From assembly GCA_947464365.1 (NCBI GenBank), contig CANHWS010000034.1:1-18593 (forward strand): a stretch of DNA of 18,593 bases. The letters run 5' to 3'. The notes beneath the pieces were generated by a model. That model was not told the DNA's origin. It searched no databases and was given only the letters and a program-made list of their open reading frames with translations. Positions 7,727-15,109 of the stretch are shown here, one piece after another (the stretch's first letter is position 1; every line of letters begins with the position of its first letter). The position numbers and the translations under genes are program-made. Origin of the DNA: Cytophagaceae bacterium (GTDB taxonomy: Bacteria; Bacteroidota; Bacteroidia; Cytophagales; Flexibacteraceae).

Positions 7727-9040
7727 ATGGCTATCCTGCAGCAGGTTGGCACTCCCTATCCAACACGACAACGAGTTATAACTAGTACTCAATATCAGGT
7801 TGTGAGGCTAGATCTTGGCGCATACTATGTAAGTGCCATTATCCTGTTGTGGTTTTTATGCTTGATTTCTGGTAGCGTCCAAGGGCAAACTGGGCCAACG
7901 TACGAGGCAGCCCGTGAAAGCGCCTTCGCTGGTCGATACCTAAAGTCACGCGAGCTGGTGCGTCAACTACTGGCCACAAACCCAGATCAATTTGAGGCTC
8001 AAATCCTGATGGCAAGGACCTATAATTGGGAGGCCAAATACGACAGTGCTGCCCAAATATTGGTACCCTTACTAGAGGCGCATCCTGAAGTTTCGGATGC
8101 CAAGGGAGCCTTGCTTGATTGCCGCCTTTGGGCCAAAAACTACTCAGAAGCCCTTGTTATCACAACCCAACTGCTGCTAGAGCAGCCCCAGAACAACGAG
8201 CTCAAACTCAAAAAAGCACAGTCATACCAAGGACTAAATCAAGAAAAACAAGGCTTGGCCCTAGTGGATAGTGTCTTAGCTGTCGAACCTGGGAACGCTG
8301 CTGCCAAATACCTTCGGTCGGAGTTTCTGGCAGTGGTCCTCAAGAGTCAGGTTGGGGTCAACTACTATCTGCAACCCAACTCTGACAACACGGTTTGGCA
8401 CATGGCGATGGCCGAATACATGTACAGGTTTAAGCGAGCCCCGAGTTTGGTGCGCTATAGCTATGCAGTCAGGTTTGGCAATATTGGTCATCAGGTGGAG
8501 CTTGACTGCTATCCGTTGCTGAGTGCTAAAACCTATCTCTATGTCAACGCAGGGCTAGGCAACGGGACTGGTGTTTTCCCAAATGCCAAAGGTGGCATCG
8601 AGATTTACCAAGGGCTACCATTGGGTTTTGAGGTCAATGCTGGTATACGCTACTTAGGCTTTTCGAATCAGAATGTATATTTGCTGACCTCCGAACTAGG
8701 AAAGTACTTAGGTGACTGGTGGATTGGTATGCGTGGATTTTACAGTCCATTAACGACTGGCGACGCATTTGCAGGGGTGGGATCTGTACGACGCTACATT
8801 GGCGATGCAAACCGTTCCATTTCCCTTGCTGTCAGCCAAGGTACTATCCCGACATTAGTCAACTTTTTCGACCAGCGGATTGCTAAGCTGAGCAATACTA
8901 GGGTATCTCTGGATCTTAACTGGGGATTCGGCTCACGATTCGTGACCAAGGCGGGGCTATGGTATGAATACGACCAAGTAGCTGACGACCGCTTTATCAG
9001 TCGCTATACTGCTACTGTTGGCCTCTATCGCAATTTTTAA
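7727..9040 (+). CDS. TPR plus YaiO-type outer-membrane beta-barrel protein
   Basis: 437 residues from ATG 7727. The N-terminus is long for a signal peptide; GTG 7802 (residue 26) would give a better one around the hydrophobic YYVSAIILLWFLCLISGSVQGQ. Residues about 58-190 hold four TPR-like helix pairs ending in LLATNPDQ, LLEAHPEV, LLEQPQN and VLAVEPGN. From about 205 to the end comes a beta-barrel with alternating aromatic strands, ending in TATVGLYRNF with a terminal Phe as outer-membrane proteins require. The TPR-then-barrel order matches exopolysaccharide exporters such as PgaA, and the barrel itself reads as the YaiO family. Inferred role: periplasmic guidance and outer-membrane exit of a polymer made by the glycosyltransferase two genes downstream. 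E. coli YaiO is much shorter and has no comparable TPR part. Confidence 0.8.
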   Translation: MAILQQVGTPYPTRQRVITSTQYQVVRLDLGAYYVSAIILLWFLCLISGSVQGQTGPTYEAARESAFAGRYLKSRELVRQLLATNPDQFEAQILMARTYNWEAKYDSAAQILVPLLEAHPEVSDAKGALLDCRLWAKNYSEALVITTQLLLEQPQNNELKLKKAQSYQGLNQEKQGLALVDSVLAVEPGNAAAKYLRSEFLAVVLKSQVGVNYYLQPNSDNTVWHMAMAEYMYRFKRAPSLVRYSYAVRFGNIGHQVELDCYPLLSAKTYLYVNAGLGNGTGVFPNAKGGIEIYQGLPLGFEVNAGIRYLGFSNQNVYLLTSELGKYLGDWWIGMRGFYSPLTTGDAFAGVGSVRRYIGDANRSISLAVSQGTIPTLVNFFDQRIAKLSNTRVSLDLNWGFGSRFVTKAGLWYEYDQVADDRFISRYTATVGLYRNF

Positions 9041-9081
9041 GCTGGCCTATCTTAACTTGCATAATCCTGTAAGTCCCTAAT

Positions 9082-9109
9082 GGCTGATGCTCCCTTTTTG
9101 GCATTGGCC
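9082..9109 (+). other. Intergenic RNA hairpin between the barrel and HEAT genes
   Basis: GGCTGATGC (9082-9090) can pair with GCATTGGCC (9101-9109) over nine base pairs if two G-U pairs are allowed, leaving a ten-base loop TCCCTTTTTG. No T-tract follows, so it is not a standard terminator. It could stabilise or cut the mRNA between the two genes, tuning the ratio of outer-membrane to inner-membrane subunits. Confidence 0.45.
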
Positions 9110-9165
9110 GATAAGGGCCTCTATAGTTGCCTTTGATCATATCTTCGCAAATTGTCACCAAAGTC

Positions 9166-10284
9166 ATGCAACAGCTGCCTGGTTTAGTCTTGGCTGAGCT
9201 GATCTTGATGCCTAGCCAGCAAACGGTGCTGACAATAGCGACTTGGCTGATGATTATCAGTTGGATGTTAGTTGTCGGGATTGGGGTCTTCACGGTCGGC
9301 GCTCGGGTTTATGCCCACAAGCAACAACGCAAAAAAATAGCCATTGAGGCTGTGGTTACGGATTGGCTGATGGAGTACGTCATGATGGCCGAAGATGCCA
9401 CCGAGACCGAGCTATCCGCGTTGTTGGAAGAGACCAGCACCAAAATCAAAAATCATTACATGGGTAGTTCCTTCGCACGAAGGGTTGTCAAAGCGGTGAT
9501 GTTGGACATGAACCGCCATGTCCGTGGCTCGGTGGCTGACGCCCTACATCGGCTATATACCAGCCTCTTATTTGACGTTTTAGCACTTCAGACCCTTAAT
9601 TATGGTGAGTGGCACGAGCAGGCTGAGGCTGTAAACGAGCTTACCTTAATGCAGGTTCCGTACTCCTTACCCTACATTGAGCAGCATCGGAACCACCGCA
9701 ACAAACTGGTCCGACTTCAGACCCAAATTGCAGAAATGAAGCTCAACGAAAACCATCCCCTTGGTTTTTTGTCTGAGGTCAAGACTCCGATCCATGCCTG
9801 GCATCAGGCCAACCTCTACGCTGAACTGTCCAAACTACCAAAAGAGAAGATACCTAGTTTCAGGCCTTGGCTTCAGAGCCGCAATTATACAGTAGTGATC
9901 TTTGCGATCAAGATGGTTCGTCTCTTTAACCAGCTTGATCTCCAACCATACGTCCTGATGAAGAGCCTACATCCACACCTCGAGGTGCGACGCGAGGTTT
10001 GGCAATTTGTGAGCTATTTCCATATTGCGGTAGGCGCCGAACTTATTGAACACCTTTTGCCTGATGCCGAACCCGAAATGCAGTTGGTCATGATTGAATG
10101 CCTTGGCAACCTACAAACCATGGAGTCAGAACAATTGCTTGAGCAAGTAATCGAAACAGACCTCTATGGACTCAGAATAGAGGCAGCATTAGCTTTACAA
10201 CGAAGCGGATATGATGTTCTGGGTCGTTGGCCCGAATTGGCACCTCCCCCCCCACCACTAGTCACACCACAACCTGCCCACTAA
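9166..10284 (+). CDS. Membrane-anchored HEAT-repeat protein
   Basis: 372 residues from ATG 9166; an in-frame TTG at 9127 would add 13 residues and I cannot exclude it. One strong membrane helix lies at about 19-45 (VLTIATWLMIISWMLVVGIGVFTV), followed by a basic KQQRKK, predicting the N-terminus outside and a large cytoplasmic C-terminal part. That part is all-helical; from about 200 it shows HEAT-like repeats of roughly 30 residues (PSFRPWLQSRNYTVVIFAIKMV; PHLEVRREVWQFVSYF; PEMQLVMIECLGNL; YGLRIEAALALQRSGY). It ends in a proline-rich tail encoded across a run of eight C (10246-10253). The glycosyltransferase starts 30 bp later, so the two are surely co-expressed. Inferred role: cytoplasmic scaffold or regulator for the synthase, possibly the docking partner of the receiver protein. 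I know of no assigned function. Confidence 0.75.
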   Translation: MQQLPGLVLAELILMPSQQTVLTIATWLMIISWMLVVGIGVFTVGARVYAHKQQRKKIAIEAVVTDWLMEYVMMAEDATETELSALLEETSTKIKNHYMGSSFARRVVKAVMLDMNRHVRGSVADALHRLYTSLLFDVLALQTLNYGEWHEQAEAVNELTLMQVPYSLPYIEQHRNHRNKLVRLQTQIAEMKLNENHPLGFLSEVKTPIHAWHQANLYAELSKLPKEKIPSFRPWLQSRNYTVVIFAIKMVRLFNQLDLQPYVLMKSLHPHLEVRREVWQFVSYFHIAVGAELIEHLLPDAEPEMQLVMIECLGNLQTMESEQLLEQVIETDLYGLRIEAALALQRSGYDVLGRWPELAPPPPPLVTPQPAH

Positions 10285-10314
10285 CCATCTCCAGACCAAC
10301 TTTCAATAGTTCAG

Positions 10315-11790
10315 ATGCACTACTTCGTTTGGCTTTTTGACCATGCCATTTTCGCCTTCAGCCTCACGGTAATGGCGTCGTATGCGTTTTTGGCCATATA
10401 TGCCGCAATGGAGATGGTGTATTACAAACGCAAAACCAAATACATTGACTACGGGATCTTAGTCGCAAGCCCGCTGGCACCTGGCGTCTCTTTGATCGCC
10501 CCTGCCTATAACGAAGGGCTCAACATCGTCGATAACATCAAGTCGTTGCTGTCTTTATTCTATAACAACTACGAGGTCATTATCGTCAATGACGGCAGCA
10601 AGGACGACACATTAGCAAAAATGATTGCGGCTTACGACTTGGTGCTCAGCCAAGAAGTTGTGAACCTGAAGCTGCAAACAAAACCCTTAAGAGGCATTTA
10701 TCGGTCACGGAATGCAGCATTTCGGCGATTGGTGGTGGTTGACAAGGTGAATGGTGGCAAGGCAGATGCGCTCAATATTGGGGTCAACGTAAGCAGCAAA
10801 AACCTAGTTGCCTGTATAGACGTGGACTGTATTCTGGAGCAGTATGCGATCTGCAAAATGGTCAAACCCTTCATGGAAAGCACCAAACCTGTGATTGCAG
10901 TAGGCGGCGTTATCCGGGTGGCAAATAGCTGTGAGATTGAAAATGGTAGGTTGATCAGCACCCAAGTGCCGAGTCAGTTTTTCCCGCGCATCCAGGTTCT
11001 GGAGTACTTCCGGGCCTTCCTGATGGGGCGGATGGCCTGGGCCCGGATGGATGGTCTGCTGCTGATCTCTGGTGCTTTGGGATTGTTCGACAAACAAATC
11101 ATGATTGCGGCAGGGGGCTACAACCACAAAACCGTAGGTGAGGATATGGAAGTAGTGGTCCGGATGCGCGGCTATATGCTTGAGCGTAAACTGCCCTATA
11201 CCGTCAAGTACATTCCTGACCCGTTGTGTTGGACCGAAGCCCCAGTAGATGCCAAAATCCTAGGCAGGCAACGCAATCGGTGGACCAGAGGCACCATCGA
11301 GACATTATTGCTTCACCGCAAGATGTTCTTCAACCCTAAATACGGAATTATCGGAATGGTGAGTTATCCATACTGGTTTTTCTTCGAATGGATGGCACCG
11401 ATCGTCGAGGTGCTAGGGATGTTTGCCTTTTTGATTTTTGGGGTCTTGGGCTATGCCAACTGGCCGTTTGCCTTGGTCATGATCGGCTTGATCTATGCGT
11501 ATGCCGTGATGCTAAGCTTCTGTTCCATCCTCTATGAAGAGGTAAGTTTCCGTCAATATCCTGCTTGGTCGGACCTCTTCCGGTTGATGGCCACTGCTTT
11601 TTTTGAACCAATCCTGTACCACCCACGGCAACTTATTTGGTCCATCAGGGGTAATATCGACTGGAGCCGTGGCAAAAACACTTGGGGCGAAATGGTCCGA
11701 ACGGGGTTAAGCGCTCAGCCAAAACCAACAGCTGCTGGTCCTATACCAAACGCTAATCCTAGCCCTGCAACAGCTGCTACACAAAGCTAG
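10315..11790 (+). CDS. Family 2 glycosyltransferase, processive polysaccharide-synthase type
   Basis: 491-residue integral membrane GT2 of the PgaC/hyaluronan/cellulose-synthase type, which polymerises nucleotide-activated sugars and moves the chain across the inner membrane. Helix at about 11-35; catalytic domain about 55-330 with PAYNE (63-67), NDGSKDD (92-98), KVNGGKADALN (144-154), the D-x-D metal motif DVD (169-171), the base motif GED (275-277) and QRNRW (319-323), the Q-x-x-R-W signature of processive enzymes. Several helices follow (about 345-420). The Pro/Ala-rich tail from about 465 is low-complexity. There is no PilZ or other c-di-GMP domain. The sugar cannot be read from the sequence. 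It lies in a run with an outer-membrane TPR-barrel protein, a HEAT protein and a membrane-anchored unknown, which supports synthesis and export of an exopolysaccharide. Confidence 0.92.
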   Translation: MHYFVWLFDHAIFAFSLTVMASYAFLAIYAAMEMVYYKRKTKYIDYGILVASPLAPGVSLIAPAYNEGLNIVDNIKSLLSLFYNNYEVIIVNDGSKDDTLAKMIAAYDLVLSQEVVNLKLQTKPLRGIYRSRNAAFRRLVVVDKVNGGKADALNIGVNVSSKNLVACIDVDCILEQYAICKMVKPFMESTKPVIAVGGVIRVANSCEIENGRLISTQVPSQFFPRIQVLEYFRAFLMGRMAWARMDGLLLISGALGLFDKQIMIAAGGYNHKTVGEDMEVVVRMRGYMLERKLPYTVKYIPDPLCWTEAPVDAKILGRQRNRWTRGTIETLLLHRKMFFNPKYGIIGMVSYPYWFFFEWMAPIVEVLGMFAFLIFGVLGYANWPFALVMIGLIYAYAVMLSFCSILYEEVSFRQYPAWSDLFRLMATAFFEPILYHPRQLIWSIRGNIDWSRGKNTWGEMVRTGLSAQPKPTAAGPIPNANPSPATAATQS

Positions 11791-11847
11791 GCCTGTCACG
11801 ATTTCCCCTGAATCATTCCTTAACTAGCCCAGATCTAAGCGAAACCT

Positions 11848-13017
11848 ATGGACATTTGGCAAAAACACATACGGCCACAATGGACCTTTTGGCTTTGGGG
11901 ACTAATCCTTATCGTACCCCTAATCTGTTGGTTGGTCTGGCTTTGTTGGCCCAAGGTACCCATCAAACTCCTGATCATGGATAAAACCGTGCTCGATGAT
12001 CGGGTACCCGAACACCTATCATTGAGTTGGGTCCTGACACACGAGCGATACACAAATCCTAGTCTAGAAAGCTATGACCCTATTACAGATTATATGGGTT
12101 TTAAGCCTAGCAATAGGCCTAAGTTCAACACTGATGATCTTGAAAATTTTTCGATGAAGGAACTGGGTGCCTTGGTGAATACCTTTGACGGGATTTATTA
12201 CACCGATACATATGGCGTCTATGCCAACGAGTGGTTTGACAAGGGGAGTATAAACGAACATAGCGGTCTTGTCTATGGAGGACTCACGGCCAAAGATGCC
12301 CACCTAATCGTCCAACATTATCAGGCCAAGAAACTGACTTTGTTGGAGTTCAACCTCCTGGCTTCGCCAACTGAGGCAGGACCTAGGCAACAGGTGGAGC
12401 AAGCCCTCGGCTTTCGGTTCACGGGCTGGACTGGGCGAGTTTTTGACAATCTGGACACCACCAATAATCCAGACCTACCTCGTTGGGTGGTCAGGATGTA
12501 TAAGGACCAACACCAAGGGCGATATGGATTAAGTGGACCCGGAATTGTATTGGTGCACGAAAATGGGACTCTCGACATCTTGGCGGACAAAAAGGACTTA
12601 GACTCCTTGGTCCCAACGATCGTATCAAGCCCCCAAATGCAGGCTGAATATGGCGTGCCAGCCACCATGCCCTACCCTTTTTGGATCGACATCGTGGAGC
12701 CCATTGGGGACACCAAAGTCTTGGCTCGATATGAGCTACATCCTAATTCGAGAGGAGACTCCATCTTGCATCTCCATCATATCCCTAAAACCTTTGCGGC
12801 AGCGATGCAGCTAGGGGGGCGGACCAATGCCTGGTATTTCTGTGGTGATTGGTCTGATAACCCGATCCCATATAACAATACCTACTTTGCGGGGGTGCAG
12901 CATATCAGCTTCTTGTTCTATCCCATCCTTGATGACACCGATCGGCGCAGTTTTTTTTGGAAGTACTACCACCCGCTCATTCGCCAAATCCTGGCCAATA
13001 GCTTCAGGAAGGATTAA
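11848..13017 (+). CDS. Membrane-anchored conserved-looking protein of unknown function in the polysaccharide locus
   Basis: 389 residues. One N-terminal membrane helix (about 13-33) with a positively charged start predicts a large extracytoplasmic domain. Just after it, VPIKLLIMDKTVLDD opens what looks like an alpha/beta fold; further strand-motif elements are GIYYTDTYGVY (about 115-125), VYGGLT (142-147), LTLLEFNLLASPT (163-175), FTGWTGRVFDNL (191-202) and GPGIVLVHENG (230-240). The strand-helix pattern recalls class I glutamine-amidotransferase/DUF4350-like folds, but I see no Cys nucleophile in an elbow, so a catalytic role is unproven. I recall similar proteins beside family 2 glycosyltransferases in other bacteria but cannot verify this here. 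Gaps of 57 and 47 bp on its two sides keep it in the same run. Possible roles are polymer modification or coupling the synthase to the outer-membrane exit. Confidence 0.7.
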   Translation: MDIWQKHIRPQWTFWLWGLILIVPLICWLVWLCWPKVPIKLLIMDKTVLDDRVPEHLSLSWVLTHERYTNPSLESYDPITDYMGFKPSNRPKFNTDDLENFSMKELGALVNTFDGIYYTDTYGVYANEWFDKGSINEHSGLVYGGLTAKDAHLIVQHYQAKKLTLLEFNLLASPTEAGPRQQVEQALGFRFTGWTGRVFDNLDTTNNPDLPRWVVRMYKDQHQGRYGLSGPGIVLVHENGTLDILADKKDLDSLVPTIVSSPQMQAEYGVPATMPYPFWIDIVEPIGDTKVLARYELHPNSRGDSILHLHHIPKTFAAAMQLGGRTNAWYFCGDWSDNPIPYNNTYFAGVQHISFLFYPILDDTDRRSFFWKYYHPLIRQILANSFRKD

Positions 13018-13064
13018 GTCGTTATTTTGCTGACTTACTTGCCGTTCCATCCCCCAACCCTATT

Positions 13065-14348
13065 ATGGTCCTGAACTACATTTGGCTGGCCTTTTTCCTG
13101 ATTGCCTTCGTGATCGCAGCGCTAAAGGCTGTGATAGAGGGGGATATGAGCCTATTTCCTAGCTTGGTAGAAGCCATGTTCGACAATGCCAAAAAGGGAT
13201 TTGAGATTTCTCTTGGCCTAACTGGCGCCATGGCACTCTGGATGGGCCTACTGAACATTGGCGAGCAATCAGGTCTGATTGGCGTTGTAGCTCGTTGGGT
13301 GACGCCGTTTTTTGCTAAGCTGTTCCCTGAGGTGCCTGCTGGCCATCCCGTCATGGGTGCTATGCTGATGAATTTTAGTGCCAATATGTTAGGACTGGAT
13401 AATGCCGCCACCCCACTTGGCCTTAAAGCCATGCAAGGGCTTCAAACCCTCAATCCCGAAAAGGAAACAGCTAGCAATGCACAGATTATGTTTTTGGTCA
13501 TCAATACTGCAGGATTGACATTGATCCCTGTTTCGGTGATGGCTTTACGGCTGCAGGCAGGGTCAGCCAACCCCTCGGACGTGTTTCTGCCAAGCCTAAT
13601 CGGCACTAGCGTTTCAGCCATCAGCGGGATCATTATCGTCAGCCTCTGGCAGCGGATCAACCTGCTCAATTGGGTTGTGCTTGGTGTGCTTGGTATTTTC
13701 TGCGCCTTGCTGGCAGGCCTTGTGACCCTATTGGCAGGCATGCCTGAGGAACAACTTAGCAAAGTCTCGGCAGGGGCCAGTAGTTTGATCTTATTGGTGA
13801 TTGTAGTTAGTATCCTGACCTACGGGATGCGAAAGGGCCTCAATGTCTATGACCATTTTATTGACGGGGCCAAACAAGCCTTTGAGACTGCTGTAAAAAT
13901 AATTCCCTACATCTTGGCCATGCTGGTTGCCATCGGGGTGTTCAGGGCAAGTGGTGCGCTGGATTACGTTTTGCAAGGATTCGCTTTTGTGGCAGGAAGC
14001 CTAGGCCTAGATACTGGATTTGTAAATGCGTTGCCCACTGGCCTCATGAAGCCATTTAGTGGCGGCGGAGCCCGTGGCCTGATGGTCGAGGCCATGAAAA
14101 CTTATGGACCTGATAGTTTCACTGGTCGATTGGTCTGCGTGTTGCAAGGCAGCACCGAAACCACGTTCTATGTCTTGGCGGTTTACTTTGGATCAGTTGG
14201 CATCAAGCGGACACGTTATGCAGCAACAGCCGGCCTGTTGGTGGACCTGATTGGTATCATTGCGGCAATTTATTTGGGCTACTTGTTTTTTGGGAGTCTG
14301 GCTGGGTTAGCTGTGTCCGCCCCCATACCCACAAGCCTCCCGCACTAA
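13065..14348 (+). CDS. SpmA-SpmB fusion membrane protein (nucleoside-recognition/Gate family)
   Basis: 427-residue polytopic membrane protein. The N-terminal half (about 1-200) matches spore maturation protein A, with NFSANMLGLDNAATPLG at 103-119. The C-terminal half (about 260-410) matches spore maturation protein B, with PTGLMKPFSGGGARG at 324-338 and QGSTETTFYVLAVYFG at 361-376. In Bacillus these are two adjacent genes needed for spore core dehydration; in Bacteroidota they occur as one fused gene in organisms that do not sporulate, so the name should not be taken as a function. A transport role for the Gate/nucleoside-recognition fold is likely, substrate unknown. It starts 47 bp after the polysaccharide-type run and may simply share its transcript. 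Its last 92 bp overlap the 3' end of the minus-strand gene. Confidence 0.9.
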   Translation: MVLNYIWLAFFLIAFVIAALKAVIEGDMSLFPSLVEAMFDNAKKGFEISLGLTGAMALWMGLLNIGEQSGLIGVVARWVTPFFAKLFPEVPAGHPVMGAMLMNFSANMLGLDNAATPLGLKAMQGLQTLNPEKETASNAQIMFLVINTAGLTLIPVSVMALRLQAGSANPSDVFLPSLIGTSVSAISGIIIVSLWQRINLLNWVVLGVLGIFCALLAGLVTLLAGMPEEQLSKVSAGASSLILLVIVVSILTYGMRKGLNVYDHFIDGAKQAFETAVKIIPYILAMLVAIGVFRASGALDYVLQGFAFVAGSLGLDTGFVNALPTGLMKPFSGGGARGLMVEAMKTYGPDSFTGRLVCVLQGSTETTFYVLAVYFGSVGIKRTRYAATAGLLVDLIGIIAAIYLGYLFFGSLAGLAVSAPIPTSLPH

Positions 14349-15057
14349 TCGCTAACAGGAAAACTCCGACTAACATCGACCATGTGGGTTGTTGTTTACC
14401 CTCAAGCAGTAGGCGGACGTCAGGAGCCAAACTACCGAGCTGCATAACAACCAGGGTTCGAGGCACTGCGCCCAATAAGCCCATGATAAAGATTATCCTC
14501 ATTCTGATTTTGGTACGAGCCAAAACCATTGTCCCAAGGGCAAACGGTACCACAGGGCTCATCCGGAACCAAAAAATGGCCCACGCCCCTTGCGATGCCA
14601 AACGTTGGTCCAACCGTTGGATCTGATCCTTGGCCTTAGGATTTTTGAGTAATAAGGTATCAATATTACCGGCTGCCCTAAGCCACCATCTTGCACCTAC
14701 GAGCCCTACCACATTGGCTAACAAAAAGGCAGGCACCCATATACCTATGCCAACCATACCAAGTTGATAACCTAGAAGCAGAGCTAAGGTCGTACCGTGC
14801 GACAACCCAAGTCCTAAGAAAATTGAGACAACCAACAAACACAATAGTTGACCCAAGAAATGGGCAGGCATCCCTTGGCTAACCAGATAGTATGCCACCA
14901 GCCCACTGCCAATGCCTGGCCCAACCATAGTATAGATCCAGGGCAGACTCGCACCTAAACGCCTTAAGGGGTTAGGTCGATAGGCTAGATCAGAGCTAAA
15001 ATCATTGCTTGGTACTTTGCTAGGGTCATCGGGTTGATCTTTGGGCATTTGGGGCAT
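14257..15057 (-). CDS. TVP38/TMEM64 (VTT, DedA-like) membrane protein
   Basis: 266 residues from ATG 15057; ATG 15048 and TTG codons slightly upstream are alternatives. The frame extends further upstream to 15285, but that part lies inside the epimerase gene on the other strand and is a shadow. After a Pro/Asp-rich hydrophilic N-terminus (about 1-35) there are about six hydrophobic segments. The family signature is clear: F-R165-M-S167-P168-V-V-P171-F172, then a Gly-rich helix with GLLGAVPRTLVVMQLG. Such proteins act in the inner membrane in lipid or cation handling (VTT domain, lipid scramblase-like in eukaryotic relatives). The last 30 codons are antisense to the SpmAB gene, a 92-bp tail-to-tail coding overlap. 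The start lies 52 bp from the divergent epimerase gene. Confidence 0.82.
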   Translation of the reverse strand: MPQMPKDQPDDPSKVPSNDFSSDLAYRPNPLRRLGASLPWIYTMVGPGIGSGLVAYYLVSQGMPAHFLGQLLCLLVVSIFLGLGLSHGTTLALLLGYQLGMVGIGIWVPAFLLANVVGLVGARWWLRAAGNIDTLLLKNPKAKDQIQRLDQRLASQGAWAIFWFRMSPVVPFALGTMVLARTKIRMRIIFIMGLLGAVPRTLVVMQLGSLAPDVRLLLEGKQQPTWSMLVGVFLLAISAGGLWVWGRTQLTQPDSQKTSSPNKLPQ

Positions 15058-15096
15058 TTGTGGCAAATAAGGCAAGTTCTGAAAGCCAAAAAACGC

Positions 15097-15104
15097 TAAT
15101 TTTG
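15097..15104 (+). promoter_or_regulatory. -7 promoter box touching the epimerase start
   Basis: TAATTTTG matches TAnnTTTG exactly and ends only 5 bp before ATG 15110. If used, transcription would begin at or within a few bases of the start codon, giving a leaderless or nearly leaderless mRNA. No TTG is at -33; GTTCTG (15076-15081) is the nearest candidate. Confidence 0.4.
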
Positions 15105-15109
15105 ACCGT

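Noticed and set aside
9080..9136. 18-codon frame MADAPFLALADKGLYSCL between the barrel and HEAT genes
   Set aside because: Too short, no recognised similarity and no supporting context; it coincides with the intergenic hairpin and is probably chance.
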